From NCBI RefSeq assembly GCF_018130765.1, contig NZ_JAFCJZ010000035.1, positions 1-64,000 on the forward strand: 64,000 nucleotides of DNA, in the 5' to 3' direction. The DNA comes from Bradyrhizobium iriomotense. Lineage in GTDB: Bacteria > Pseudomonadota > Alphaproteobacteria > Rhizobiales > Xanthobacteraceae. Below the pieces are notes generated by a model that saw only the letters and a list, made by a program, of their open reading frames with translations, was not told where the DNA came from and searched no databases. The stretch's first letter is position 1, and the number at the start of each line of letters is the position of its first letter. A program made the position numbers and the translations under genes. This document shows positions 1 to 7,861 of this stretch, piece by piece.

Positions 1-360
1 ATCCGCAAGCTGGCCATCAATGCCCTGCAAGCCACGCCTGGTCCGGCCCGCATCAGCCACAAAATGCTCCAGGCGAGGTGGAATAACGACTTCCTCCTCA
101 CCGTCCTTGCCCATATGCGATAGCCCTACCCGCAAGCGGGGGAGGTCGCATTGCATCGTGAGATGCAATGCGGGAGAGGGCTCTCTCCTCTTGGGGAGTC
201 TCTGTGTGGAGACACCCTCTCCCCAACCCTCTCCCCCAAGCGGGAGAGGGAGCGCACCGTCTGCGTAGCAGGCACGATCGCACCTCATCGCCCCGCTCAA
301 CGCTTTATTAACCATAACCAGTGCATCACTGGAGCCATCTCGTTTCGAGGGACAGGTCCG
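1..360. other. Upstream intergenic region
   Basis: No convincing gene is seen here. About 125-255 holds a low-complexity inverted repeat built from CTCTCCCCCAAGCGGGAGAG-like arms, of the same kind as the elements near 43.5 kb and 57.4 kb. Short open frames across it run through the repeat and look accidental. Any promoter of the export lipoprotein should lie in the last ~100 bases. Confidence 0.5.
125..255. repeat. Intergenic GC-rich inverted repeat (CTCCCCC/GGGAG family)
   Basis: Several complementary tracts (CGGGGGAGG, CGGGAGAGGG, CCCTCTCCCC, CTCCCCCAAGCGGGAG) lie within about 130 bases and can fold into hairpins. The same style of element occurs at 43511-43652, which suggests a dispersed genomic repeat family and not a gene. 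Confidence 0.55.
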
Positions 361-1095
361 GTGCCGGTTGCACGCGCGTTTCGATGGTCGATCTTGGCAG
401 CGTCCGCCGCGCTGACCCTGGGCGGCTGCATGCAGACTGCCGGCCCCGTCGCGATGGTGCAGCCCCGGCCCGATCTCGACGCGATGGCCTATGGCCAGCC
501 CTACAGCGCGCCGCAGCCTGTTGTCGTCGCCGACGGTGGCGGCGCCATTGGCGCGCTGCGCAATTCCTTTGCCTCCGCGCCTGCGCCCATGCCGGTCGGC
601 TACGCCGCGCCGATGGCGGGGCCGGTGCGCTACGACGCCTCCTACCATCTCGACGCCGGCGACAAGCTCCGCGTCGTGGTTTACGGCCAGGAAGGTCTCA
701 CCAACAGCTACGCGATCGATGCCGGCGGCTCCATCACCATGCCGCTGATCGGCGCCGTGCCCGCGCGTGGCCGCACCACCGCAGGGCTCGCCGGCGAGAT
801 CGGCGCGCGCCTGCGCAACGGCTACATCCGCGAACCCTCGGTCGCCGTCGAGATCGACACCTATCGCCCGTTCTTCATCCTCGGCGAAGTCTCCGCGCCC
901 GGCCAGTATCCCTATGTCCCGAACATGACGGTCGAAAGCGCCGTCGCGATTGCCGGCGGCTTCTCGCCGCGCGCCAAGCGCGACGTCGTCACCGTGACGC
1001 ACACCGAAGCCGGCGGCGCCATGCGGGCCGTTGTGCCGCTCGGCACGCCCTTGGCGCCCGGCGACACCGTGTTCGTCGGCGAGCGCTGGTTTTAA
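361..1095 (+). CDS. Polysaccharide export outer-membrane lipoprotein (Wza/KpsD/GumB family)
   Basis: This is a 244-aa lipoprotein that probably forms the periplasmic or outer-membrane part of a capsule or exopolysaccharide exporter. The GTG at 361 is chosen because it places a lipoprotein signal directly after it (Arg-rich start, hydrophobic core, lipobox LTLGGC with the lipidated Cys at residue 23) and is preceded by GAGGGACAG. A longer frame from 151 would read through a repeat. A polysaccharide-export domain begins near residue 97 (YHLDAGDKLRVVVYGQ), followed by an SLBB-like ligand domain (FFILGEVSAPGQYPY, AGGF). It is shorter than E. coli Wza (about 380 aa), as is common for alphaproteobacterial forms. 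No co-polymerase gene lies next to it in the window. Confidence 0.85.
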   Translation: MPVARAFRWSILAASAALTLGGCMQTAGPVAMVQPRPDLDAMAYGQPYSAPQPVVVADGGGAIGALRNSFASAPAPMPVGYAAPMAGPVRYDASYHLDAGDKLRVVVYGQEGLTNSYAIDAGGSITMPLIGAVPARGRTTAGLAGEIGARLRNGYIREPSVAVEIDTYRPFFILGEVSAPGQYPYVPNMTVESAVAIAGGFSPRAKRDVVTVTHTEAGGAMRAVVPLGTPLAPGDTVFVGERWF

Positions 1096-1119
1096 GACCA
1101 GAGCGCAACTCTCTCCCTT

Positions 1120-1268
1120 CGTCATTCCGGGGCGCGCGCAAGCGCGAGCTATGGTGCGCAATTGCGCACCTAAGAATCCATCGCACCACCAACTCTGACG
1201 CCCGATGGATTCTATGGTGCGCAATTGCGCACCATAGCCCGCGACTTCGTCGCGTCCCGGAATGACGA
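1120..1268. repeat. CGTCATTCCGG-type long inverted repeat
   Basis: The element is bounded by CGTCATTCCGG and its complement CCGGAATGACG and contains two copies of the perfect palindrome GGTGCGCAATTGCGCACC (1153-1170 and 1216-1233). The same family occurs at 1868-1966 and 7198-7322. It lies between convergent genes and could terminate transcription from both sides. Confidence 0.8.
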
Positions 1269-1300
1269 GAGGTGAGAGTGGCGGAACGCTACGTCCGCAC

Positions 1301-1780
1301 TCACCTCCGAAAATCCAACCGCCCGTTCGGAAAACATCCATCAATGCGCGCCGCATCGACCACGCGCCCGACCCACGGCCGCATGATCGCTGGATTGGTC
1401 AGGTTGATGTACTTGCCGACCAGCCGCGTACCCTCGCGCGCGGCATCGATCAGCCCGTGCCGGCGGCCATCGTCCCAGTCAAAGCGCAGATAGATGCGTT
1501 CGCCCGCAATCCGCACTTCGGCGCGTCCCTCTTTCCACTTGTCCGGCGTATCACCCGCAATGGTCGGGTCGGCACCGCCGTTCCAGCGGCTCGCCCAGAT
1601 GCCCTCGAGCGGATCGGATGATGCGGCAATGCATGCCCATTGCGCCGCGTTGACGTCGGCGGCATCGCCGGCAAGCGCGGTGGAGGCGGCATAGTCCATC
1701 ACCTCGGAATCGTTAGGCGCCCGGACGTCCAAGGTTCCGAACGGATTGCGGATGACGAGGTTCGTATTGGCCTGCTGCAT
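1301..1780 (-). CDS. Conserved hypothetical protein
   Basis: This is a 159-aa soluble protein with no signal peptide or membrane segment and no family that I recognise. The ATG at 1780 (MQQANTNLVIRNPFG) is preference-supported by a GGGAGA ribosome site, whereas longer frames run into the repeat at 1868-1966. Residues 55-150 (DPLEGIWASRWNGG, KWKEGRAEVRIAGERIYLRF, TRLVGKYINL) are rich in short beta-type strands. They resemble small beta-barrel or lipocalin-like proteins that describe sample content, but this is only an impression. It lies downstream of the dienelactone hydrolase on the same strand, separated by a repeat, so co-transcription is uncertain. Confidence 0.6.
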   Translation of the reverse strand: MQQANTNLVIRNPFGTLDVRAPNDSEVMDYAASTALAGDAADVNAAQWACIAASSDPLEGIWASRWNGGADPTIAGDTPDKWKEGRAEVRIAGERIYLRFDWDDGRRHGLIDAAREGTRLVGKYINLTNPAIMRPWVGRVVDAARIDGCFPNGRLDFRR

Positions 1781-1867
1781 GGCAATCTCCCGGCGTGAGT
1801 TGGCGTGACCGGCCAGCTCTATCGCCGGCCGCCATGACGCAGCCACCCGATTCCTGCTTTCTCCTCT

Positions 1868-1966
1868 CGTCATTCCGGGGCGCGCGCAGCGCGAGCCCGG
1901 AATCCATAACCACGATCGGGAGTATGGATTCCGGGCCTGCGCCTTACGGCGCATCCCGGAATGACG
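1868..1966. repeat. CGTCATTCCGG-type inverted repeat
   Basis: A shorter relative of the element at 1120-1268: outer arms CGTCATTCCGG and CCGGAATGACG, inner arms CCCGGAATCCATA and TATGGATTCCGGG. It sits between two minus-strand genes. Confidence 0.75.
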
Positions 1967-1985
1967 GAGGAGAGAACTGTGCGCG

Positions 1986-2657
1986 TCACTTCAAATGCTT
2001 CGCGAAAAATTCCATGCTGCGCGGCCAGGCGATGTCGGAGCTGGCCTTGTCGTAGCTCGGCCGCTCGTCGCAATGGAAACCGTGCTGCGCGCCGGGATAG
2101 ATGAAAACTTCGACGTCCGGCCGCTTGGCCTTGACGGTCTCGACATCGGTCAGCGGAATGCCGGCATCCTTCTCACCGAAATGCAGCTGCGTCGGAACCT
2201 TCGGTGTCTCGTCGGCGAAGCGCACGACCGCGCCGCCGTAATAGCCGACCGCGGCCTTCAGCCCCGACAGCCGCGTCGCCGCGACGAAGGCGATGCTGCC
2301 GCCGAGACAGAAGCCGATGACGCCGACCGGGCCGACGCTTTTGACCGCATCGATCGCGGCTTGGGTGTCGCGCAGCATCGCGGCCCAATCCGGATTGGCG
2401 ACGAATTTTCGCGCCTCTGCGATCTCGTCAGGCGTATAGCCCGTCTGGAAATTCGGCGTGGTCCGGTCGAAGATCGACGGCGCGATCGCCACATAGCCCT
2501 CTTTGGCGAGGCGATCGCAGACCGAGCGGATGTGATGGTTGACGCCAAAGATTTCCTGGATCACCACCACCGCGCCTTTCGGCGCGCCGGCGGGATCGGC
2601 GCGATAGGCGCCGAGCTGGAAATTATCGGAAGCGGTCAGTTTGATGTCCTGTCCCAC
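1986..2657 (-). CDS. Dienelactone hydrolase family protein
   Basis: This 223-aa cytoplasmic alpha/beta hydrolase belongs to the dienelactone hydrolase family (carboxymethylenebutenolidase-like, ring-cleavage pathways). The expected catalytic triad is visible: Cys117 in GFCLGG, Asp164 in GEKDAGIP and His192 in AQHGFHCDE. The conserved N-terminal stretch VVVIQEIFGVNHHIR is present. The start is a GTG at 2657 preceded by AAGGACA. Length is normal for the family. No chlorocatechol or protocatechuate genes are adjacent, so the physiological substrate cannot be named; many chromosomal copies act as general esterases. Confidence 0.88.
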   Translation of the reverse strand: MGQDIKLTASDNFQLGAYRADPAGAPKGAVVVIQEIFGVNHHIRSVCDRLAKEGYVAIAPSIFDRTTPNFQTGYTPDEIAEARKFVANPDWAAMLRDTQAAIDAVKSVGPVGVIGFCLGGSIAFVAATRLSGLKAAVGYYGGAVVRFADETPKVPTQLHFGEKDAGIPLTDVETVKAKRPDVEVFIYPGAQHGFHCDERPSYDKASSDIAWPRSMEFFAKHLK

Positions 2658-2700
2658 GCGGGTTGTCCTTCTTGGTTGTCGATCCGAAGTTCAGCTCTCT

Positions 2701-2815
2701 CCCCTCATCCTGAGGAGCGCGCCCTCGCGCGCGTCTCGAAGGATGCAAGGCCGAGATGCAGCAGCGGGACCTGCATGATTCGAGACGCGGCTTCGCCGCT
2801 CCTCACCATGAGGAG
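2701..2815. repeat. CCTCATCCTGAGGAGC intergenic repeat
   Basis: Arms CTCATCCTGAGGAGCGC and GCTCCTCACCATGAGGAG flank inner arms GCGTCTCGAAGGATG and ATGATTCGAGACGC, giving a long hairpin. This is a repeat style common between genes in Bradyrhizobium-like genomes (general knowledge). No coding content is seen. Confidence 0.65.
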
Positions 2816-2822
2816 ATACACG

Positions 2823-3158
2823 TCACTCCCACATCCAGTTCTCGCCGTAATCCTCCTTCCATCCCGCCAGCCGTCCGTGGCGGAATTGCAGGAACAGGCG
2901 ATGGCGGTAGGGGATCAGCCCGCTGCCGCCGAGATTGCGCAGCGCGAGATAGATCTCGTTGCCGGGGCGCCCCCGCACATATTGCAGCGGCTGCCCCAGG
3001 GCGCGCGCGGTCTGCTCGGCATCCATGCCGTACGCGAGCGGCGTGTTGTTCGACAAGGTCGTGACGAAGGGTTGGCGCGGCGCCGCGGTGCCGAACGGCT
3101 CGGCCTGCGCAGACATCGACAGCAACACGGCGCCCGCAACCACCATCGCTCGCTTCAT
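2823..3158 (-). CDS. Small secreted hypothetical protein
   Basis: A 111-aa protein with a clear Sec signal peptide (MKRAMVVAGAVLLSMSAQAE, probable cleavage after AQA), so it should be periplasmic or secreted. The mature part of about 90 aa has no transmembrane segment or recognisable domain; it ends in an aromatic, charged tail (GWKEDYGENWMWE). The ATG at 3158 has GGGACG upstream. It lies just downstream of the alpha/beta hydrolase (20-base gap, same strand) and may be co-transcribed with it. Function unknown. Confidence 0.7.
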   Translation of the reverse strand: MKRAMVVAGAVLLSMSAQAEPFGTAAPRQPFVTTLSNNTPLAYGMDAEQTARALGQPLQYVRGRPGNEIYLALRNLGGSGLIPYRHRLFLQFRHGRLAGWKEDYGENWMWE

Positions 3159-3178
3159 TGCTTACGTCCCTGTTCGGC

Positions 3179-3943
3179 CTATCCCGGCAAGTTCTTCAGG
3201 AAAGGCGCGACCGCGTCAACAAAAGCGTGGGGCTGATCGATGTTGACGGCGTGTCCGGCGGCGGGGATCACGACCTTTTGCGCGCCTGGGATCTTGGCCG
3301 CCATGTAGTCGGAGGCGGCAAGGAACGGCGTGTCGTCGGCGCCGACCACGATCAGGCTGGGCACCTTGATATCAGGCAGCAGTTCGATCACGCGCGCATC
3401 GCGCTGGGTCATCATGCCGCGTGCGGCGAGGGCCAGCCCCTTGGCGTTCCGATGGTTGGCGGTGGCGCGCTCGCGCGTCGCCTGCTTCAGCACGTCGAGG
3501 CCTTCGCGGTCGAGCCTGTCGGCGGTCGCGAGCGCACGCGCGTTCCAGGCCTCGCGCGCGTCGTCCTTCCGGAAGCCGGGGCCGGTGTCGATGATCAGGA
3601 GCGCGCGGGCGCGTTCCGGATAAGCGCGATAGAAGGCGAGCGACATGTAGCCGCCGAGCGAGAGACCGCCGATGATGGCGCGCTCCGCGCCGACGGCATC
3701 GAGGATCGCCGCCATGTCGCCGACCGTGAGCGCTTCGCTGTAGGCTTTGGGATCATCGGGATAATCGGACTGGCCGTGGCCGCGCATGTCCCACAGGATG
3801 AGCTTGTGATCCCTCGCGAGCGCATCGACTTGGCCGTGCCACATCGCCGAGGTCGAGGAGTAGCCGTGGGTCAGCAGCAGCGGCGGACCCTCGCCATGGA
3901 CTTCGTAGTAGATGCCGACGCCGTCCCGATTGATCCCTGGCAT
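3179..3943 (-). CDS. Alpha/beta fold hydrolase
   Basis: A 254-aa hydrolase with the oxyanion HG motif (LLLTHGYSS), the nucleophile elbow GLSLGG (Ser95), a probable acid Asp in VVGADDTPF and a catalytic His in PAAGHAVNIDQ. The segment DMRGHGQSD is typical of 3-oxoadipate enol-lactonase (PcaD)/epoxide hydrolase-like members, but nothing nearby fixes the substrate. The ATG at 3943 (MPGINRDGVGIYYEVHG) matches the usual beginning of the family; the frame remains open further upstream without conserved sequence. It is cytoplasmic, with no signal peptide. Confidence 0.82.
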   Translation of the reverse strand: MPGINRDGVGIYYEVHGEGPPLLLTHGYSSTSAMWHGQVDALARDHKLILWDMRGHGQSDYPDDPKAYSEALTVGDMAAILDAVGAERAIIGGLSLGGYMSLAFYRAYPERARALLIIDTGPGFRKDDAREAWNARALATADRLDREGLDVLKQATRERATANHRNAKGLALAARGMMTQRDARVIELLPDIKVPSLIVVGADDTPFLAASDYMAAKIPGAQKVVIPAAGHAVNIDQPHAFVDAVAPFLKNLPG

Positions 3944-4256
3944 GGTTTCCGCCCCTTCTTGTTTCGCGTTCATTCTAGCCGGGATGATTTCGGTCGCGCG
4001 ACACCGCCCTTGCGCATGAACCCGATGTGTCTCAAGAGCCTCCCCTCCGGCGCTCAAAAAAAGTCCAGCATTTTCAATGGTCGTTCTACTGTGCATGGGG
4101 TTGTTTTCGCTGTTTTGTTGTTCCGCTCCCGGAACCCGAATTCCGTAGAATTGCGCCCAATTCCGAAGGGTTCCATTGAGCACGCCTCTTAAGGGCCGGA
4201 GAACCTGATCCGGCTTAGGCTGACGCCAAATCCCGTCCCGTGCCTTTGGGGAAGCC
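3944..4256. other. Divergent intergenic region
   Basis: The 313 bases between the divergent alpha/beta hydrolase and HD-GYP genes are less GC-rich than the flanks around 4050-4170 and contain no convincing gene. Two related tracts, GGAACCCGAATTCCG and GGAATTGGGCGCAATTC (reverse strand), may be regulatory, but I could not assign them. Confidence 0.35.
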
Positions 4257-5351
4257 ATGAACGCGCCAGCCAAAACCGCCGCCAAACGCCGGCTTCTGCT
4301 CGCCTCCGACCGGAGCGACGAAAGCACCGAGCTCGCCAGCATCCTGAAGGCGGTCGGCGAGGTCTCGACGGTGACCACCCAGGACATCCCCGAGCAGCCC
4401 TCGCGCGATCTCTCCGGTCTCGTCGTCGATATCAACCTGCGCTCGCCCGAGAGCGTGCAGCGGGTGCGCAACAAGCTGCGCGGCGATGCCTATCGCTCCA
4501 TGCCGCGGCTGTTCGTGCTTGCGGACGCCCTGCATCACGGCACCATGCAGGCGTGGGCGCTTGGAGCGACCGACACGATCTCGCGGCCGCTGCAGGCCGA
4601 CGCGATCCTTCAGCGCATCCGCGCCGCCTTCCCCGACACCGCCACCTATGACGCGACCGATCGCGGCAAGACGCTCAACCGCGGCGTCGAGGCGGCGCAT
4701 GCGGTGCTGAAGAAGATGTTCGAGAAGCTGCCGCTCGGCGTGCCCCTGACCTTCGACGACGTCATCGCCGCCGAGAGCAAGATCCTGAAGGCGATCAAGC
4801 ATTCCTCACTGCGTGAATGGCTCACCACGGTCGGCTGCCACCACGTCGGCAGCTACCGGCACTGCCTGTTCGTCACCGGCTTTGCAGTTTCCTTCGCGCA
4901 GCATCTCGGCATGCGCGAGGACGATCAGCGCCGGCTGACCCGCGCCGCGCTGCTGCACGATGTCGGCAAGGCCTTCGTTCCCTCTGCGCTGCTCGACAAG
5001 CCCGGCAAGCTCACCGACGAGGAGATGGCCGAGGTTCGCCAGCATCCGCGCCGCGGCTACGACGCGCTTGCCGCTCAAGGCGGCTTCCCGCCGGAGATGC
5101 TGGATGTCGTGCTGCATCACCATGAATTCCTCGACGGCTCCGGCTATCCGAACGGTCTGTCGTCGAACCAGATCAGCGACATCGTGCGCCTGACGACGAT
5201 CGTCGACATCTACGCAGCTCTCGTGGAGAAGCGCGCCTACCGCATGCCCTTCACCCACTCCCGCGCTTTCACCATGATGGAAGGCATGGGCGGCAAGCTC
5301 GACCAGCAGCTGCTGCAGGCGTTCCGCCCGGTGGCGCTGGGGTCGTTTTAA
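4257..5351 (+). CDS. HD-GYP domain protein, putative c-di-GMP phosphodiesterase
   Basis: A 364-aa cytoplasmic protein. Residues 10-130 look like a degenerate receiver-type domain (RRLLLASDRSDES, LVVDINLRSP). Residues about 190-350 form an HD-GYP domain, which in the family hydrolyses c-di-GMP to GMP. Metal and signature residues are present: HDVGK (His234-Asp235), HP at 263-264, HHHE at 287-290, DGSGYPNGL at 293-301 and the late Asp in VDIYAAL. The GYP signature is intact, so activity is likely. It is monocistronic, divergent from the hydrolase gene and followed by a long inverted repeat. It is one of five c-di-GMP turnover proteins in the window. Confidence 0.88.
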   Translation: MNAPAKTAAKRRLLLASDRSDESTELASILKAVGEVSTVTTQDIPEQPSRDLSGLVVDINLRSPESVQRVRNKLRGDAYRSMPRLFVLADALHHGTMQAWALGATDTISRPLQADAILQRIRAAFPDTATYDATDRGKTLNRGVEAAHAVLKKMFEKLPLGVPLTFDDVIAAESKILKAIKHSSLREWLTTVGCHHVGSYRHCLFVTGFAVSFAQHLGMREDDQRRLTRAALLHDVGKAFVPSALLDKPGKLTDEEMAEVRQHPRRGYDALAAQGGFPPEMLDVVLHHHEFLDGSGYPNGLSSNQISDIVRLTTIVDIYAALVEKRAYRMPFTHSRAFTMMEGMGGKLDQQLLQAFRPVALGSF

Positions 5352-5362
5352 GGCGAGATGCC

Positions 5363-5474
5363 GTAGGGTGGGTTAGCTCGCGGTCGCGCGAAGCGCGGTC
5401 CGCTAGCGTAACCCACCACTTCTGCCGCCGCGGATATCAAAGAGGTGGGTTACGCCTTCGGCTAACCCACCCTA
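5363..5474. repeat. GTAGGGTGGGTTA-type inverted repeat
   Basis: Outer arms GTAGGGTGGGTTAGC and GCTAACCCACCCTAC are perfectly complementary, and inner arms GTAACCCACC and GGTGGGTTAC nest inside. A second member lies at 54255-54392. It sits between convergent genes and may work as a bidirectional terminator. Confidence 0.85.
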
Positions 5475-5479
5475 CAAGA

Positions 5480-7060
5480 TCACCCCACCATCTTCCTGAG
5501 CTCCGCCTTCGCCACCTTCTCCAGCGTCGAGCGCGGCATGTCGTCGACCAGCCTGATCTCGCGCGGCAGCTTGAAGTCGGCGAGGCCCTTGCGGCAGGCT
5601 TCCATCACGCGGTCATGGAAATCGAGCGGCGCAGCCGCGACGCCGCCATGCGGGATGATGAACACGACGGGCACCTCGTCCAGCATCGGATGCTTCTTCG
5701 CCACCACGGCCGCCTCGCGCACGCCCGGGACGAGCGCGATCACCTGCTCGATCTCGGAGGCCGCGACGTTCTCGCCGCCGACCTTCAACATGTCCTTGGC
5801 GCGGTCGCCGAACCTGATGAAGCCGTTTTCCAGCCGCTCGACGCGGTCACCGGTGAGGAAGAAGCCGTGCTCGTCAAAGCTTTCGCGGGTCGCCGCCTCG
5901 TTGTGCAGATATTCGGCAAACAGCGACAGGCCGGGAAAGCCCTTGATCGATAGATTGCCGGTGTCGCCGACCTCGGTCGGTCGTCCCTCATCGTCGGTGA
6001 TGCGGATCTGGTACTCTGGCGCGGCGCGGCCGATCGACATGGGGATGTTGGGCTGGTCGACCTCGCCGACGATGCCGTGGGTGATGGTCTCGGTCATGCC
6101 CCACCAGCCGATCATCTTGACGCCGAACGCCGCGAAGGCCGGCGGTTCGTTGATCGCCGTGCCCCACAGGCGGAATTTATGGTCTTTCGGGATCTCCTGC
6201 TCGAGCAGCGCCTTCATGCAGAACGGGATGGTCGAGGTCCAGGTCGAGCCGTGCTCGCGCGCGACGCCCCAGAACCGGCTTGCGGAGAAGCGCGGTTGGA
6301 TGACGCAAGAGCCGCCGACCCACAACGTCGCCAGCATCGAGTAGGCCAGCGCATTGGTGTGGAACAGCGGCAAATAGGCCTGGTGCACGTCGCTCGCATG
6401 GAGGTCCTCATGCGCGGCGTTGATCTTGGCGCCCCACAGCGCGTTGGCGTGGGTCCACAGCACCGCCTTCGGCCGCGACGTCGTGCCCGAGGTGTACTGC
6501 ACGCTGCACGGCGCCAGCGGATCGGTCGCGCGCCTGGGACGGTCGGCGCTGTCAGCGAACAGGGATTCAAAGCTGTCGCCGCGCGAGACCGCTTGCGCGG
6601 GCGCCGCGCCCGCGTCATGCGACGTTACCGCCATCCAGCGAATGTTGCGGCAGTTCTGGGCGACGACCTCGGCATAGGCCGGCTGCGTGATCGCGGCGAC
6701 TGCGCCGCAATGATCGGCGAAATACGCGATCTCGGCCGGCGCCGAGCGCGTGTTGGTCGTGACGGCGATGGCCCCCAGCTCGACGCAGGCAAACCAGGCC
6801 AGCATCGCCTCGATGCAATTGTCGAGATGAATGAGCACATATTCGCCCGGCCTGATGCCGCGTCTGGCGAGCCCCGCCGCGAGCGCGCCGACCCGCTCGT
6901 GAAACTCGCCATAGCTCCAGCGCCGCGCCGGCGCATCGAACGGCGCCCAGATCAGGAACGGATGATCACGCCGGACCTCGGCGCGCATCCTCAAGAGCCA
7001 GGGCACGTCGAGCCCGTCGAACGGACCCACGATTCCGGCTGTGGCGTGTTGAACAGGCAT
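5480..7060 (-). CDS. AMP-dependent acyl-CoA synthetase/ligase
   Basis: A 526-aa member of the ANL superfamily that should activate a carboxylic acid to its acyl-AMP and then to the CoA thioester. The phosphate-binding loop is YTSGTTSRPKAV (189-200), the A5 motif is GWWGMTET, the hinge region is TGDRVERLENGFIRFGDRAKDMLKVGGENV, and the C-terminal catalytic Lys region reads PRSTLEKVAKAELRK. The ATG at 7060 follows a perfect GGGAGGT site; the frame extends further up without conserved sequence. Similar proteins are annotated as crotonobetaine/carnitine-CoA ligase or ATP-dependent acyl-CoA ligase; the substrate is not readable from sequence. Neighbouring genes do not define a pathway. Confidence 0.88.
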   Translation of the reverse strand: MPVQHATAGIVGPFDGLDVPWLLRMRAEVRRDHPFLIWAPFDAPARRWSYGEFHERVGALAAGLARRGIRPGEYVLIHLDNCIEAMLAWFACVELGAIAVTTNTRSAPAEIAYFADHCGAVAAITQPAYAEVVAQNCRNIRWMAVTSHDAGAAPAQAVSRGDSFESLFADSADRPRRATDPLAPCSVQYTSGTTSRPKAVLWTHANALWGAKINAAHEDLHASDVHQAYLPLFHTNALAYSMLATLWVGGSCVIQPRFSASRFWGVAREHGSTWTSTIPFCMKALLEQEIPKDHKFRLWGTAINEPPAFAAFGVKMIGWWGMTETITHGIVGEVDQPNIPMSIGRAAPEYQIRITDDEGRPTEVGDTGNLSIKGFPGLSLFAEYLHNEAATRESFDEHGFFLTGDRVERLENGFIRFGDRAKDMLKVGGENVAASEIEQVIALVPGVREAAVVAKKHPMLDEVPVVFIIPHGGVAAAPLDFHDRVMEACRKGLADFKLPREIRLVDDMPRSTLEKVAKAELRKMVG

Positions 7061-7197
7061 GGCGACCTCCCGTGCAGCCTGCATCTTGCTGGCGGCTGCC
7101 TTTTGATTATTGCGTCTTCCTGCCATCGGACGGCGCGGGGCGCAAATCGGGGCGATGGCAGTGCGCTACGCAGTGGCCGCGCGCTCGTTCTCTCCTT

Positions 7198-7322
7198 CGT
7201 CATTCCGGGATGGTCCGAAGGACCAGACCTCAGGTGCGCAATTGCGCACCGGGGAATCTCGAGGTTCTCAGGTGCGCAACTGCGCACCATAGTTCGATGC
7301 TGCGCATCGCCCCGGAATGACG
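7198..7322. repeat. CGTCATTCCGG-type inverted repeat
   Basis: Third member of this family in the window. Outer arms CGTCATTCCGG and CCCGGAATGACG; inside are two GGTGCGCAA(T/C)TGCGCACC palindromes like those at 1120-1268. It ends three bases from the stop of the VOC gene. Confidence 0.78.
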
Positions 7323-7325
7323 AAT

Positions 7326-7736
7326 CTAGTTTTCGTACGACGAAATCTCGATCAGGCTGCCATCGGGATCCCGGCAATAGACCGAGCGTAGCGTGCCGCG
7401 GGCGCCCTGCCTGGGGCCCGGGCCTTCCTCGATGGCGACGCCATGTGCCTGCAAATGCGCCACCACCTCGTCAGGCGCGGCGGAGGTGAGAAAGCAGAGG
7501 TCCTCGCTGCCGGCGGTCTGGTGGTCGGCGGTGAACCACTCCACCTTGTCGGCATCGCGCGGCCGGACGTTGATCTTCTGGTTACCGAACTGAAGGGAAG
7601 TCCGCGGCGCTTTGCCGCCGCCGGGGTCGAACACCTTGACTTCCATGCCGAGAATCCTGCGGTACCACTCGGCGGTCACCGCGACATCGGCGACGTTGAT
7701 CACGAGATGATCCAGGGCTTCGACCTTGACCGGCAT
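7326..7736 (-). CDS. VOC family protein (glyoxalase/dioxygenase superfamily)
   Basis: A 136-aa single vicinal-oxygen-chelate domain protein. The N-terminal DHLVINVADVAVTAEWYRRILGMEV and the C-terminal SVYCRDPDGSLIEISSY are the classic paired beta-alpha-beta motifs. Candidate metal ligands are His in LDHLVI and Glu in LIEIS, as in glyoxalase I and extradiol dioxygenases. The ATG at 7736 is preceded by AAGGATAAGG. The family includes lyases, dioxygenases and resistance proteins, so the reaction cannot be named. Confidence 0.82.
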   Translation of the reverse strand: MPVKVEALDHLVINVADVAVTAEWYRRILGMEVKVFDPGGGKAPRTSLQFGNQKINVRPRDADKVEWFTADHQTAGSEDLCFLTSAAPDEVVAHLQAHGVAIEEGPGPRQGARGTLRSVYCRDPDGSLIEISSYEN

Positions 7737-7861
7737 GCCTTATCCTTTCGTCGTGATGCGCCCCGCGCACTTTCCGCCCGCAGCAAGCTTTGTTACAACC
7801 GCGCCGACGCCACTTTCAAGACATCCGGCTTTCAAGAACAACACGTGGGAGAACCCTTGAA

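Noticed and set aside
1120..1268. Repeats as a possible CRISPR array
   Set aside because: There are only two palindromes per element, without regular spacers, and the same element occurs elsewhere singly.
3944..4474. Minus-strand extension of the alpha/beta hydrolase
   Set aside because: It would add about 177 residues unlike any hydrolase and overlap the divergent HD-GYP gene.
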